From Craterilacuibacter sp. RT1T (lineage in GTDB: Bacteria; Pseudomonadota; Gammaproteobacteria; Burkholderiales; Chromobacteriaceae), in assembly GCF_023502145.1 (NCBI RefSeq), contig NZ_JAMFLI010000001.1, forward strand, positions 620,001-684,000: 64,000 bases of DNA, in the 5' to 3' direction. The position numbers were made by a program, and so were the translations under genes. Numbering within the stretch: position 1 is the first letter of the stretch; every line of letters begins with the position of its first letter. Of this stretch, positions 52,834 through 63,535 are shown in pieces. A model generated the notes under the pieces. It made no database searches. It was given only the letters and a program-made list of their open reading frames with translations, and was not told where the DNA came from.

Positions 52834-54267
52834 ATGAGCCACCAGTCCGAACTGATTAACAGCGATATCCATGCTTATCTGGCTGCCCATGAAAACAAGG
52901 ATATGCTGCGCTTTATTACCTGTGGCAATGTCGACGACGGCAAGTCCACCCTGATCGGGCGTTTGCTGCACGACTCCAAACTGATTTTTGAAGACCAGTT
53001 GGCGGCCATTGCGCGCGATTCGAAAAAATTCAATACCACCGATGACGCCATCGATCTGGCGCTGCTGGTTGACGGGCTGGCGGCCGAGCGCGAGCAGGGC
53101 ATTACCATCGATGTGGCTTACCGCTATTTCAGCACCGACAAGCGCAAATTCATTATTGCCGACTGCCCGGGGCATGAGCAGTACACGCGCAATATGGCCA
53201 CCGGCGCTTCGACTTGCAATCTCGCCGTCATCCTGATCGATGCGCGTTATGGCGTACAGACGCAGACCCGGCGTCACAGCTTTATCGTCAGTCTGTTGGG
53301 CATCAAGCATGTGATCGTCGCCATCAACAAGATGGATCTTCTGGATTTCGACGAGACGGTGTACCAGCGTATCCGTGACGAGTATCTGGATTTTGCCGAG
53401 CGCCTCGCCATTCCCGATATCCGCTTCGTGCCGATTTCGGCATTGCGTGGCGACAATGTGGTCGAAGCCAGCACGCGTACGCCGTGGTATCAGGGGGCGA
53501 CGCTGATGAAGTTGCTGGAAAGCGTGGAAGTGGCGCACGACACCGGTCTTGGGTCGCTGCGCCTGCCGGTGCAGTACGTCAACCGGCCCAATCTGGATTT
53601 TCGCGGATTCTGCGGCACGATTGCCGCCGGTAGCGTGGCACCGGGCGATGCAGTACGTATTTTGCCCTCGGGCAAAACCAGCCGCGTCAAGGCCATCGTG
53701 ACCTACGCCGGCGAGTTGGCCTCGGCGCAGGCCGGCGAGGCCATCACGCTGACACTGGAAGATGAAGTCGATGTGTCGCGCGGCGATATGATTGTGCATG
53801 CCGATGCGCCATCACCGGCGCTGGGAGGCGAGCTGGAAGCGCAACTGGTATGGATGGATGAGTCTCCCTTGCACTGCGGGCGCGAGTATCTGTTCAAGTT
53901 TTCCGGCAAGACGGTCGCCGGGCGCGTCAGCCGCATTCTGGCACGCCAGGATGTGAATACGCTGGAAATGGTGGCCGCCGACAGCTTGCAACTCAATGAA
54001 ATTGCGCGCGTGCAGGTCAGCCTGAATGCACCGGTCGTGGTCGATGCCTACGCCGATTGCCGTGCAACCGGCAGCTTTATCGTGATTGACCGCCTGAGTA
54101 ATGCCACCGCAGGCGGCGGCATGGTCGAGGGCGTGCTGGCAGAGGCCAAAGCAGCCCGCTTTGACGAGCTGGAAAACTATCGTGCTTTCGAAGTGGAGCT
54201 CAATAGTCTGGTGCGGCGCTATTTCCCGCACTGGGATGCCAGGGATATTTCGGCACTCAAGCCTTGA
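52834..54267 (+). CDS. cysN: Sulfate adenylyltransferase subunit 1 (GTPase)
   Basis: 477 aa from ATG 52834 ([16 protein letters not shown]), with AAGGA upstream; the frame to 52780 is leader. GTPase motifs are G1 GNVDDGKST near residue 31, G3 [13 protein letters not shown]4 NKMDL and the translation-factor-like beta-barrels after residue 240. GTP hydrolysis drives APS formation by CysD. At this length there is no fused APS-kinase (CysC) domain. A strong terminator follows, shared with ahpF. Confidence 0.95.
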   Translation: MSHQSELINSDIHAYLAAHENKDMLRFITCGNVDDGKSTLIGRLLHDSKLIFEDQLAAIARDSKKFNTTDDAIDLALLVDGLAAEREQGITIDVAYRYFSTDKRKFIIADCPGHEQYTRNMATGASTCNLAVILIDARYGVQTQTRRHSFIVSLLGIKHVIVAINKMDLLDFDETVYQRIRDEYLDFAERLAIPDIRFVPISALRGDNVVEASTRTPWYQGATLMKLLESVEVAHDTGLGSLRLPVQYVNRPNLDFRGFCGTIAAGSVAPGDAVRILPSGKTSRVKAIVTYAGELASAQAGEAITLTLEDEVDVSRGDMIVHADAPSPALGGELEAQLVWMDESPLHCGREYLFKFSGKTVAGRVSRILARQDVNTLEMVAADSLQLNEIARVQVSLNAPVVVDAYADCRATGSFIVIDRLSNATAGGGMVEGVLAEAKAARFDELENYRAFEVELNSLVRRYFPHWDARDISALKP

Positions 54268-54285
54268 CGCGGTTTGGGCATAGAT

Positions 54286-54317
54286 AAAAAAGCCCCCGTG
54301 TTGGCGACGGGGGCTTT
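54286..54317. terminator. Bidirectional terminator between cysN and ahpF
   Basis: AAAGCCCCCGT (54289-54299) and ACGGGGGCTTT (54307-54317) form an 11-bp stem with a 7-nt loop, with A and T runs on the two sides. Confidence 0.9.
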
Positions 54318-54336
54318 GTTTTGCCGACGGAATCAA

Positions 54337-55890
54337 TCAGGCCGGTGCCGAGGTGCGGATCAGATGATCGAAAGCGCCCAGCGACGCGGTTGCGCCGGCA
54401 CCCATTGCGATAATGATCTGCTTGTATGGCACCGTGGTGCAGTCACCCGCGGCAAACACGCCGGGTACCGAAGTCTGGCCACGGGCATCAATCTCGATTT
54501 CGCCGCGGGCCGACAATTCCACTGTGCCTTTGAGCCAGTCGGTGTTGGGCAGCAGGCCGATCTGTACGAAGATGCCTTCCAGCTCCACATGCCTGATTTC
54601 GTTGCTGTCACGGTCCTTGTAGGACAGACCGTTCACCTTCTGGCCATCGCCGGTCACTTCGGTGGTCAGCGCCTTGGTGATCACGGTCACGTTAGGCAGG
54701 CTGAACAGCTTTTTCTGCAGCACAGCATCGGCGCGCAACTGGCCATCAAACTCGAGCAGGGTGACATGGGCAACGATGCCGGCCAGATCGATGGCGGCTT
54801 CCACGCCGGAGTTACCGCCGCCAATGACGGCGACACGCTTGCCCTTGAACAGGGGGCCATCGCAATGCGGGCAGTAAGCTACGCCCTTGCTGCGGTACTC
54901 TTTCTCGCCCGGCACGTTCATCTCGCGCCAGCGCGCGCCGGTGGCCAGAATCACCGTCTTGCTCTTGAGCGAGGCGCCGTTTTCCAGCTGGATCTCAATC
55001 AGTTCACCCGGCACCAGTGCATTGGCTTTTTGCAGGTTCATGATGTCGATTTCGTATTCCTTGGCGTGCTGCTCCAGTGCCATGGCCAGTTTCGGGCCAT
55101 CGGTTTCCTTGACCGAGATGAAGTTCTCGATGGCCATGGTGTCCAGTACCTGACCGCCGAAACGCTCGGCTACGATGCCAGTGCGTATGCCTTTACGGGC
55201 GGCGTAGATGGCGGCCGAAGCGCTGGCCGGGCCACCGCCGATGACCAGCACATCAAACACGTCTTTGTTTTTGATTTTGTCTGCTTCGCGTGCGGCCGCA
55301 CCGGTGTCCAGCTTGGCAATGATCTCTTCCAGCGTCATGCGTCCGGCGCCGAATTCGGCCCCGTTCATAAACACCGTTGGCACCGCCATAATCTTGCGGC
55401 GGGCTACTTCATCCTGAAATAGTGCGCCATCGATCATGGTATGGCTGATGCCGGGGTTGAGTACGGCCATCAGGTTCAGCGCCTGCACCACATCCGGGCA
55501 GTTGTGGCAGGACAGGGAAACAAAAGTCTCGAAATGGGCACCGGCAGGCAGAGCGCGGATCTGCTCGATAATGGCTGCATCCACTTTGGGTGGATGACCG
55601 CCGCTTTGCAGCAAGGCCAGCACCAGCGAGGTGAACTCGTGCCCCATGGGAATGCCGGCAAAGCTGATGCGGGCGCTGTCAGCGATCGCGCCAACGCTGA
55701 ACGATGGGCGCAGTGCCGCCTCGCCGTTGTCGCGCAGGCTAACCTTGTCCGAAAGCGCGGCAATATCCTGCAGCAGGGTGTGCATTTCCTGTGCGGCTGC
55801 GCTGTCATCCAGACTGGCAACGAGTTCGATCGGACGCTGCAGTTTTTCGAGGTAGGCTTTGAGTTGGGTCTGAATATTGGCGTCGAGCAT
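54337..55890 (-). CDS. ahpF: Alkyl hydroperoxide reductase subunit F
   Basis: 517 aa. The N-terminal tandem thioredoxin-fold domain carries its redox pair in [12 protein letters not shown] near residue 130. The TrxR-like part has FAD binding [19 protein letters not shown], redox [12 protein letters not shown] (C-x2-C) near residue 345 and NAD binding [19 protein letters not shown]. It passes electrons from NADH to AhpC. AAGGA precedes the ATG. Downstream of ahpC on the same strand, 96 bp away, with a GC-rich hairpin between. Confidence 0.95.
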   Translation of the reverse strand: MLDANIQTQLKAYLEKLQRPIELVASLDDSAAAQEMHTLLQDIAALSDKVSLRDNGEAALRPSFSVGAIADSARISFAGIPMGHEFTSLVLALLQSGGHPPKVDAAIIEQIRALPAGAHFETFVSLSCHNCPDVVQALNLMAVLNPGISHTMIDGALFQDEVARRKIMAVPTVFMNGAEFGAGRMTLEEIIAKLDTGAAAREADKIKNKDVFDVLVIGGGPASASAAIYAARKGIRTGIVAERFGGQVLDTMAIENFISVKETDGPKLAMALEQHAKEYEIDIMNLQKANALVPGELIEIQLENGASLKSKTVILATGARWREMNVPGEKEYRSKGVAYCPHCDGPLFKGKRVAVIGGGNSGVEAAIDLAGIVAHVTLLEFDGQLRADAVLQKKLFSLPNVTVITKALTTEVTGDGQKVNGLSYKDRDSNEIRHVELEGIFVQIGLLPNTDWLKGTVELSARGEIEIDARGQTSVPGVFAAGDCTTVPYKQIIIAMGAGATASLGAFDHLIRTSAPA

Positions 55891-55950
55891 GTCGGTATTC
55901 CTTAAATGAATTTCACTGGAAAGGCGGAATGGGGCTTTCCGCTGAAATCC

Positions 55951-55974
55951 AAACCGCCCCGGGCGGGGCGGTTT
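55951..55974 (-). terminator. Possible attenuating hairpin between ahpC and ahpF
   Basis: AAACCGCCCC (55951-55960) pairs with GGGGCGGTTT (55965-55974), a 10-bp stem with a 4-nt loop and only three T after it on the minus strand. A partial terminator here would keep ahpF expression below that of ahpC. Confidence 0.6.
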
Positions 55975-55986
55975 GTGGGCCGCTAA

Positions 55987-56550
55987 TTAGATCTTGCCGA
56001 CCAGATCCAGCGATGGAGCCAGCGTGGCTTCGCCTGGTGTCCACTTGGCTGGGCAAACTTCACCCGGGTGCGCTGCAACGTACTGGGCAGCCTGCACTTT
56101 GCGCAGCAGTTCCTTAGCGTCACGGCCGATGCCCAGGTCGTGAATTTCGGCAACCTTGATTTCGCCTTCCGGGTTAATCACGAAGGTGCCGCGCAGTGCC
56201 AGACCTTCTTCTTCGATCATTACATCGAAGTTGCGGGTGATGGTGCCGGTTGGATCACCGATCATCGGGTAGTTGATTTTCTTGATGGTGTCGGATGCGT
56301 CGTGCCAAGCCTTGTGGGTGAAGTGGGTGTCGGTGGAAACCGAGTAGCACTCAACGCCCAGCTTCTGGAACTCAGGGTAAACATCAGCCAGATCGCCCAG
56401 TTCGGTTGGGCAAACGAAGGTGAAGTCAGCCGGGTAGAAGAACACAACCGACCACTTGCCCTTCAGGTCAGCATCGGAAACAGTTACGAACTTGCCTTCG
56501 TGGTAGGCCTGAGCGGTAAATGGCTTGATAACGGTGTTGATGATGGACAT
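55987..56550 (-). CDS. ahpC: Peroxiredoxin AhpC
   Basis: 187 aa. Peroxidatic Cys in [17 protein letters not shown] near residue 47 and resolving Cys in [12 protein letters not shown] near 166, the typical 2-Cys arrangement; the C-terminal part matches E. coli AhpC. It reduces H2O2 and organic peroxides. AAGGA lies upstream of the ATG. The AT-rich region before it contains a possible OxyR-type site. A separate hairpin follows before ahpF. Confidence 0.96.
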   Translation of the reverse strand: MSIINTVIKPFTAQAYHEGKFVTVSDADLKGKWSVVFFYPADFTFVCPTELGDLADVYPEFQKLGVECYSVSTDTHFTHKAWHDASDTIKKINYPMIGDPTGTITRNFDVMIEEEGLALRGTFVINPEGEIKVAEIHDLGIGRDAKELLRKVQAAQYVAAHPGEVCPAKWTPGEATLAPSLDLVGKI

Positions 56551-56617
56551 GTGGTTTTTCCTTTTATGTTGGCGGTGAAGACAGACGAATCTTAAACTTG
56601 GAGCCTACATTTAACAA

Positions 56618-56654
56618 ATTAAATATCAATATAATATTGATTGTAATTTGCTAT
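56618..56654 (-). promoter_or_regulatory. Possible OxyR-type site and palindrome upstream of ahpC
   Basis: On the minus strand the four tetrads ATAG, CAAT, ATAT and TAAT occur with exact 7-bp spacing, against the OxyR pattern ATAG-N7-CTAT-N7-ATAG-N7-CTAT (12 of 16 match). The same stretch holds a perfect 8-bp inverted repeat, ATCAATAT-A-ATATTGAT (56625-56641), which could be the site of another peroxide or iron sensor. Confidence 0.4.
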
Positions 56655-56817
56655 CAATCGCCGCAGCACGCTGGATTGCAGCGCTTAAGCGATCAGATGA
56701 TATCGCAATATGATTAAATTTGGATGATGCGTATCAAATTCCATGCATTCGTTGCCTAATGTGGCAATTTAACAGCGGGGGCGAGGCTGGGCGGGGAAGT
56801 AAAGGCGGGGACGTGAT

Positions 56818-56848
56818 AAAAAAGGCCGCGCATGGGGCGCGGCCTTTT
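56818..56848 (-). terminator. Terminator downstream of tyrS
   Basis: AAAAGGCCGCG (56820-56830) and CGCGGCCTTTT (56838-56848) form an 11-bp stem with a 7-nt loop; on the minus strand a further run of T follows. It lies beyond repeat copy B. Confidence 0.85.
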
Positions 56849-56859
56849 GTGCTGTAACG

Positions 56860-57003
56860 CTTAGAACCTGTTCACGATCTGCTGCGCATCGGCGATACGG
56901 CGTTAAAAACAGCTTCGAAATGCTCATGTACCACCTGTACATTCCGCTTTCTCAGCCGTTTTCGCCTTGTCTCACCCTCGCTCGCGAGAGCGTGAACACG
57001 CTC

Positions 57004-57006
<3 letters not shown>
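56860..57006 (-). repeat. Dispersed intergenic repeat, copy B (147 bp)
   Basis: Reverse-complement copy of 48589-48741, identical except for a shorter GAGGG tract (6 bp less, one substitution). The terminal palindrome AGAGCGTG-AA-CACGCTCT lies at 56987-57004. Its outer end supplies the TAA stop of tyrS (57004-57006), just as copy A supplies stops to its neighbours. Confidence 0.95.
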
Positions 57007-58278
<1,272 letters not shown>

Positions 58279-58391
58279 CTGCTGATTCTCCAATTCTTGG
58301 GTGTGGCGCGATGGTTGAAAACCGTGCGCTGCCGCCGGCTATGCCAGCCATGACTAAAAAAGATTAACAATCTTACCCGAAAAGTGCCTGT

Positions 58392-58419
58392 TTGACCGCA
58401 GCGCGGCTGGCGTAGAATA
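58392..58419 (+). promoter_or_regulatory. Candidate promoter of the cytochrome b gene
   Basis: TTTGAC (58392-58397) and TAGAAT (58414-58419) with 16-bp spacing, about 28 bp before the ATG at 58447. Confidence 0.45.
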
Positions 58420-58446
58420 ACGGCATTAGAAAGCAGGGGGTTTCAT

Positions 58447-59106
58447 ATGAGGCAATTAGTGAAGGTTTGGGATGTACCGACCCGCGTATTCCACTGGGTG
58501 CTGGTCTTGCTGTTTGCCGGCATGTGGTTTAGCGGTAACCAGTCCGGCAACTGGATGGAGTGGCATCTGCGCGGTGGTGTGGCGCTGGCCGCTTTGCTGC
58601 TGTATCGCGTGATCTGGGGCGTACTGGGGAGTGAAACGGCCCGCTTCAGCGATTTTATCAAGGGCCCGCAGGCGATACGCCGTTACCTCAAAGGCGAACT
58701 CAAGGAAAGCGAGCAGCCCGGGCATAATCCCATGGGCGGCTGGATGGTGCTTGTGGTGCTGCTCGCGCTTGGCACCCAAGTGGTCACCGGCCTGTTTTCG
58801 GCCGATGTGAACGCTTATCTGTATGACGGCCCCTTGGCTGGCAGCATCAGCAGCGAGTTGGCCGAGCAGATGAATAGCTGGCACCGCCTGAACTTCAATC
58901 TGCTGCTGGCTCTGGTCGGCCTGCATTTGACGGCGATTGTGCTTTACCGCGTGCTGAAAAAGCAGAATCTGGTCAAGGCCATGCTTACCGGTTACAAGAG
59001 CATAGAGGGCGAGGCGCCGACGCTGTATTTTGCCCCGACGGTCATCGCGCTGGTGACGCTGGTGGTGGCCTGCGGCGCTGTGTATTTCGTGCTGACGCGC
59101 TTTTGA
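58447..59106 (+). CDS. Cytochrome b561-type di-haem membrane protein
   Basis: 219 aa with about five transmembrane segments. Histidines for haem b are in TRVFHWVLVLLFAGMW (residue 16) , EWHLRGGVALAALLLYR (40), NSWHRLNFNLL (145) and LVGLHLTAIVLYR (160), the spacing of the Ni/Fe-hydrogenase b-type cytochrome / b561 family. It would pass electrons across the inner membrane; no partner gene (cytochrome c, catalase, hydrogenase) is adjacent. AGGGGG lies upstream of the ATG. Confidence 0.85.
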   Translation: MRQLVKVWDVPTRVFHWVLVLLFAGMWFSGNQSGNWMEWHLRGGVALAALLLYRVIWGVLGSETARFSDFIKGPQAIRRYLKGELKESEQPGHNPMGGWMVLVVLLALGTQVVTGLFSADVNAYLYDGPLAGSISSELAEQMNSWHRLNFNLLLALVGLHLTAIVLYRVLKKQNLVKAMLTGYKSIEGEAPTLYFAPTVIALVTLVVACGAVYFVLTRF

Positions 59107-59145
59107 CGCTGCGAGCCTGCCGTGCTGAATGATGGCCGGGGCCGT

Positions 59146-60039
59146 TTAGACGGGGGGCGCGCTGCGCCACTGCGCAACTTGTCGCTCAATCTGCTCCAGC
59201 CCTTGCATGATGTGCAGTCCGGGCACTTGCAGCTTCAGGCGTCGGGTGCCGGCACCGCCGACCCATAACTGGCTCGCGGGCGGGATGCTGGCCATTAACT
59301 GGCCGATTTCTTCATCCAGCGGCCCGTTGTAGGCCACGGAAAACGACAGGGCCAACACATCGATACGGTGCTGGATCATGGCCTCGCCCATCTCGGCAAA
59401 CGGCATGCACGGGCCGAATGCCAGACATTCGCAGCCGGCCAGTCGCAGCAAGGCTTCGGCCATCAATAGCCCCAACGTGTGCGGCTCGGCCGGGGTGCTG
59501 GTGAGCATGATGCGCGGCCGGCCTGTGCCTGAGGGCAGGGCGGACAGCGCTTCGCGCAGCAGTCGGGTCAGCGCTTCGGTATAAAGGTGCTCGTGATAAA
59601 TGCGGATTTCTCCGCGTGACCAGGCATCGCCTATCAGGGCATTGGCTTGCGGCAGGAAAACACAAACAAAGTGCGCCAGTCCCATCGCTTGCAGCCGCTG
59701 TTGCAAGTCTTGGCGCAGGGCTTGGCCATCCTGATGGCGCAAAAGGTCAAGTAGGCCATCGCATAAGGGCGGGGTTTCCCGTTTGGGCAGATGCAGTTCG
59801 GCCATCTCCTCCAGTTGTGCCGGCGTCAGCGCCATCAGCCGTCCCGGGCGCAAGCCCATATCTATCAGCCGGCGAATCTGGCACAAGCGCGTCACCTGCT
59901 CGGGCGGATAAAGGCGGTCGCCCTGCGCATCGCGCAGGGGCATCGGGTAGCCGTAGCGGCGTTCCCACATTCTCAGTAGCTGGCGGGCAATGCCGGTTTC
60001 GCGCTCGACGGCTGCAATTGGCAAGCCTGGCATACTCAT
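59146..60039 (-). CDS. MerR-family regulator with B12-binding domain (CarH/LitR-like light sensor)
   Basis: 297 aa. Residues 6-75 are a MerR winged helix (PIAAVERETGIARQLLRMWERRYGYP). The C-terminal half keeps the cobalamin-photoreceptor signature: W140-x9-E150-H151 (in GDAWSRGEIRIYHEHLY), which caps adenosylcobalamin, and E185-x-H187 (PAEPHTLGL), the lower-ligand motif. In CarH the dark AdoCbl tetramer represses and light breaks it. It is the last gene of a minus-strand lipid operon that starts with cfa, so it probably regulates that operon and itself. Start at 60039 has AAGGA 8 nt upstream. Confidence 0.88.
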   Translation of the reverse strand: MSMPGLPIAAVERETGIARQLLRMWERRYGYPMPLRDAQGDRLYPPEQVTRLCQIRRLIDMGLRPGRLMALTPAQLEEMAELHLPKRETPPLCDGLLDLLRHQDGQALRQDLQQRLQAMGLAHFVCVFLPQANALIGDAWSRGEIRIYHEHLYTEALTRLLREALSALPSGTGRPRIMLTSTPAEPHTLGLLMAEALLRLAGCECLAFGPCMPFAEMGEAMIQHRIDVLALSFSVAYNGPLDEEIGQLMASIPPASQLWVGGAGTRRLKLQVPGLHIMQGLEQIERQVAQWRSAPPV

Positions 60040-60068
60040 GGACCTGTCCTTGATCTGAAGGCTGCGGA

Positions 60069-60482
60069 TTATGCCATGCGCCGCTTGAGCCAGCGCAATA
60101 GCATGCCCAGTAGCGGCAGGGTTTCGTAGACGCCGGCGGCGGCATCCCAGTAGTCGCGATGCTCGGCAATCAGTCCGGCCTCGTCCAGTTGCAGCAGGCT
60201 GCCGCCATGAATCAGGCGGGCGCGGCCAAACAGCGAAAAGCTGAAATCCCAAGTGACAAAGGCACGATTGCCTTCGCACACTGTCTCGATCATCGTGAAG
60301 CGCGGGTCCTGCAGTTTTTCGAACATGCGCGTATAAAGCTGGGCGATGGCGTCCCGCCCTTCGATACGCTGGAACGGGTCGCTAAAGTGGGCATTGGCGG
60401 CGTAAACGCGGCCGATATCGGTCAGGCTTTCAGGGCTTAAACGGCTAAACCAATCAAGATGGGCGGCAAAAAGCGCATTCAT
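60069..60482 (-). CDS. SnoaL-like / NTF2-fold protein
   Basis: 137 aa from ATG 60482, whose first bases overlap the SDR stop (ATGA). The pattern LTDIGRVYAANAHFSDPFQRIEGRDAIAQLYTRMFEKLQDPRF with a later WDFSF and SLLQLDEAGLIAEHRDYWD is typical of nuclear-transport-factor-2-like (SnoaL) proteins found in light-induced lipid operons. Such folds act as small isomerases or as binding proteins; no specific activity is shown. Followed 29 bp later by the MerR/B12 regulator. Confidence 0.75.
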   Translation of the reverse strand: MNALFAAHLDWFSRLSPESLTDIGRVYAANAHFSDPFQRIEGRDAIAQLYTRMFEKLQDPRFTMIETVCEGNRAFVTWDFSFSLFGRARLIHGGSLLQLDEAGLIAEHRDYWDAAAGVYETLPLLGMLLRWLKRRMA

Positions 60483-61246
60483 AATCCGGTGACCTTGTGC
60501 ATCAGGTAAAACCAGGCGCGGTAAGGCAGATGTGCGGCGAGTTTGACCCAGCGGGTAAAGCGTTTGGGGAAGTGGATATCGAAATGGCCAGCAGCAAAGC
60601 CGGCCAGAATCTCGTCTGCCGCCTGTTCCGGGCTGATCAGCGCCGGCATGGTAAAGGCGTTGCCGGCGGTGAGCCGGGTTTTGACAAAGCCCGGGTTGAT
60701 CACCCACACCCCGATCCCGCGCGGGGCCAGATCCAGATAAAGGGTTTGCGCCAGATGATTGACCGCCGCCTTGGTCGCACCATAGACCAGCGCATTGGGC
60801 ATGCCGCCGGCGCCGGCGACGCTGGCTACCAGCGCGATGCCGCCTTTTTGCTGGCGCAGCAGTTGCGGCACGCAAGCGGCAACGGCGTAAAACGGCGCCA
60901 TCAGGTTGATGTCGGTCAGGCGGCGCGCGCTGTCCGGCGTCAGCTCCCAAGCGCGTAGCGCCTGATAGTCGCCGGCCAGCAGAATCACCAGGTCGATATC
61001 GCCCCATTGGCTGGCCAGCGTGTCGCAAGCAGCTTGCCATGCATCCGCATCGGTGGCATCGAATGGCAACATGATGTCGCTTTGTTTGGCTACTTCCGCC
61101 AGTGCTTTCGGGTTGCGCCCGGACAGCGCCAGCGTCGCGCCTGCACTTTGCAGTCTGGCCGCCAGCGCAGCGCCTATGCCGTGGCCGGCGCCAATCAGCC
61201 AGACGCGTTTACCCTGCCAGTTGCTTATGCGCGGGTTCAGACTCAT
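60479..61246 (-). CDS. SDR-family NAD(P)-dependent oxidoreductase
   Basis: 255 aa. Cofactor motif VWLIGAGHGIGAALAARL near residue 15 (G-x3-G-x-G), strand LVILLAGDYQA in place of NNAG, Ser in ALVASVAGAGGM and the Y-x3-K pair in ALVYGATKAAVN. All catalytic residues are present. Its start overlaps the DUF3833 stop by 4 bp and its stop overlaps the SnoaL start, so it is translationally coupled in the cfa operon. Substrate unknown, probably a lipid intermediate. Confidence 0.85.
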   Translation of the reverse strand: MSLNPRISNWQGKRVWLIGAGHGIGAALAARLQSAGATLALSGRNPKALAEVAKQSDIMLPFDATDADAWQAACDTLASQWGDIDLVILLAGDYQALRAWELTPDSARRLTDINLMAPFYAVAACVPQLLRQQKGGIALVASVAGAGGMPNALVYGATKAAVNHLAQTLYLDLAPRGIGVWVINPGFVKTRLTAGNAFTMPALISPEQAADEILAGFAAGHFDIHFPKRFTRWVKLAAHLPYRAWFYLMHKVTGL

Positions 61247-61776
61247 GGTGCCGCTCCTTTTTGCAGCATCAGGGTGATGGTGCCGACCTCGATGCCGAAT
61301 TTGCGCATGACCGAGCGATTAAGCAACTGCTTGTCGTCGATCTGAAGCATCCAGTCATCAATCGCCACATCCCACTCGCGCCCGTCGACCTGGATGCGCA
61401 GGGTATACGCCAGATGGAACGCCGCGCCGGCACCCGCGCCGCGGGCATCGCCCACCACATCGCCGGCACGGCCCAGATAGCGGCCATCCGCTTGGCGCAT
61501 GAGTGTCCAGACGCGGCGCTGGCGCTCGCCATCATCAAACACAAAGCGCTCATCCAGCTGGCCGCGTGTGCCTTGCCAGCTGGCGTCGATATCCACGACA
61601 AAACGGCGCAGCACCTTGCCGTTTCTATCCTGCACCATGCCCCAGCCGCGTAGCGGCCCGGCAAAAAACTGTTCGAGTTTGAGTGCGGGCGTAGTGGCCT
61701 GGTAGTCGGCCAGTTTCGGGCTGCTGCAAGCACCAAGCAGCAGCGCGCACAGCAGCAGGGTAAAAGAGCGGATCAT
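61243..61776 (-). CDS. DUF3833 lipoprotein
   Basis: 177 aa from ATG 61776, which has GGAGG 7 nt upstream. Lipoprotein signal MIRSFTLLLCALLLGAC with lipobox L-G-A-C at residue 17. The body (LEQFFAGPLRGWGMVQDRNGKVLRRF, DDWMLQIDDKQLLNRSVMRKFG) matches DUF3833, a family almost always encoded with cfa-like and light- or singlet-oxygen-responsive genes. Overlaps the MFS and SDR genes by 4 bp on each side. Molecular role unknown. Confidence 0.82.
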   Translation of the reverse strand: MIRSFTLLLCALLLGACSSPKLADYQATTPALKLEQFFAGPLRGWGMVQDRNGKVLRRFVVDIDASWQGTRGQLDERFVFDDGERQRRVWTLMRQADGRYLGRAGDVVGDARGAGAGAAFHLAYTLRIQVDGREWDVAIDDWMLQIDDKQLLNRSVMRKFGIEVGTITLMLQKGAAP

Positions 61777-63008
61777 GGCATGCCCTCCAGTTGGGTTCGC
61801 AAGCGTGCAAGCCAGGCCCAGGCGATCAGCTTGACCGCACAAGGCAGGCCGGCGTAGAGCAGGATCAGGGCGCTGGTGTTGGCACTATTGCCCGGGGTGT
61901 AGCCGGCTAATGCCGCCAGCGGCAAGGCGGTGCCGGCTGCCAGCGCCAGCGCCAGCTTGCCGACCAGGCTGACGGCGCCGAAATAGGCGCCACCGCTGCC
62001 ATGGACTTTCTCGTCGATAATGTCGGCCACCATGGCGGTGGAGTAGGCCAGATCGGCGCCCAGTGCGCTGCCGGTCGCGATGCAGACTAGCCAGAAGGCG
62101 GCACGATTGTCTTCGTTTAACCCAGGCACCAGCACAAAGCCGGCCAGCGCCAGCGCCATGCCGACATACCAGGCGCGCACCTTGCCCAAGCGGACGGCCA
62201 GGCGCAGCCATAAGGGCAGGCTGGCCGCCGCACACAAGAAGTAGCTGAGTAAAAATCCGCCCGCCAGTTCGGGGGCGTGCAGCACATCGGCAACATAAAA
62301 ATTGAACAAGGTGGCGGGCAGCGCCATCGCCATGGCGTTAAGCAGCAGCACCAGCAACAGGGCGAGAAAGCGCCTGTCGGCCAGAACAATGCGCCAGTCG
62401 GGATGGGCGGCGGGCACGGCAGGCGCAAGCGGGGCGCGGTTAAAAGCCCACAGTGCAAGCAAGCTTGCCAGCACCAGCAAGGCGGCGAAAGCGGCCAGCC
62501 CGGTCTTGATGCCGTAGCGGGTGCTTAATGTTGCCGGCAGTGCGGCCGCCAGCAAGACGCCGATCACCGACAAGCCTTCGCGCCAGGCCACGATGCGCTC
62601 GCGCTCGTGTTTGTGGCGGCTTAAGGCCGCGCCGTAGCGTAAAAGCGCGATGCTGATCCAGCCGTGGGCGGTGTAAACCAGCAGCAAGGACGCCGCCATC
62701 TGCCAGGCCAGCGGGAGGCCGGTCTCGGGGAGTAGCAGCCAGAAAAAACCGGCCAGCCCCAGCACCGTCATCAACAGGGTCACGCGGCGCAAGGCCGTGC
62801 TTGAGAGCTTGTCCTGCCACACGCCCAGCAGCGGATCCTGCGCGGTATCGATCAGCCGGGCACCAAACAGCAAGGCGCCGATCAGGCTCAGCGACATGCC
62901 GTATTCGCTGGCATACAGCATGGGGGTGAACACATAAACCGGCAGCGCCGCCATCGCCAGCGGCAGCCCGGGCAGGCCTGCATTCAGTAGCGCGCGCGTG
63001 CCAAGCAT
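61773..63008 (-). CDS. MFS transporter (GPH/MFS_2-like)
   Basis: 411 aa with about 12 hydrophobic segments. The early motif LFGARLIDTAQDPLLGVWQDKLSS near residue 46 is the D-x-x-x-D-P-x-x-G signature of the glycoside-pentoside-hexuronide/MFS_2 group, which includes lysophospholipid and lipid carriers. Its start overlaps the stop of the chalcone-isomerase-like gene and its stop overlaps DUF3833, so it is part of the cfa operon. A lipid or lysolipid substrate is plausible from context only. Confidence 0.82.
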   Translation of the reverse strand: MLGTRALLNAGLPGLPLAMAALPVYVFTPMLYASEYGMSLSLIGALLFGARLIDTAQDPLLGVWQDKLSSTALRRVTLLMTVLGLAGFFWLLLPETGLPLAWQMAASLLLVYTAHGWISIALLRYGAALSRHKHERERIVAWREGLSVIGVLLAAALPATLSTRYGIKTGLAAFAALLVLASLLALWAFNRAPLAPAVPAAHPDWRIVLADRRFLALLLVLLLNAMAMALPATLFNFYVADVLHAPELAGGFLLSYFLCAAASLPLWLRLAVRLGKVRAWYVGMALALAGFVLVPGLNEDNRAAFWLVCIATGSALGADLAYSTAMVADIIDEKVHGSGGAYFGAVSLVGKLALALAAGTALPLAALAGYTPGNSANTSALILLYAGLPCAVKLIAWAWLARLRTQLEGMP

Positions 63009-63535
63009 CAGCGTGCCTTGGCCAGTAGCGCGCTGCGTAGCGCCGGCTCGCGCGTGTCCGGGCTGAGCCAGATGCTGAAAAAGCGGCGCCCGAAGCCCGG
63101 GTCGGTAATTTGCCCTGTTTCCCGGCCGTTGTGCCAGAAGCGGGTATGGCCGTTGGCGTCCTGCGCGCCGACGATCACATCGCCTTGTGCGACGCTGGGG
63201 AAAACGCGGCGCAGCGTGCTAAACACCTGTGGCAGTTCCGCTTTTGGGGTGCCCAGGCGTGCCATTTCATCACGACTGGAGGCGGCCAGCTCGTCGGTAC
63301 TAAAGGCGCGCGCATAGCGTATTTCCAGTGCGAACGGCGCTTGCCAGGCAAACTCGCGCCCGCCCGGGGTATAGAGCGTAGCCTGATACAGGCGCAGGCC
63401 GAACCAGCGCATATTGCCGCTCCCCCTTGCCTCCAGTTCAGGCAGTGCCTGCGTTACGCTGGCAGGTAGCGCTTGTGCGAGGGGAATAGCCAAACACAGC
63501 GCACTAAGAACGATGAATTTCAAGTTGGCAGACAT
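63008..63535 (-). CDS. Chalcone isomerase-like exported protein
   Basis: 175 aa from ATG 63535 with a signal peptide (MSANLKFIVLSALCLAIPLAQA). The body has the CHASCO/chalcone-isomerase-like blocks GSGNMRWFGLRLYQATLYTP near residue 38, FALEIRYARAFSTDELAASSRDEM and a C-terminal FFSIWLSPDTREPALRSALL. Catalytic activity is not expected from the periplasmic bacterial members; a fatty-acid-binding role is likely. The gene overlaps the cfa 3' end by 32 bp and the MFS start by 1 bp. The longer frame to 63688 lies inside cfa and is rejected. Confidence 0.78.
   Translation of the reverse strand: MSANLKFIVLSALCLAIPLAQALPASVTQALPELEARGSGNMRWFGLRLYQATLYTPGGREFAWQAPFALEIRYARAFSTDELAASSRDEMARLGTPKAELPQVFSTLRRVFPSVAQGDVIVGAQDANGHTRFWHNGRETGQITDPGFGRRFFSIWLSPDTREPALRSALLAKAR

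Noticed and set aside
60483-61040. N-terminal extension of the SnoaL-like gene
   Set aside because: It is the third frame of the SDR gene; the true start overlaps the SDR stop (ATGA).
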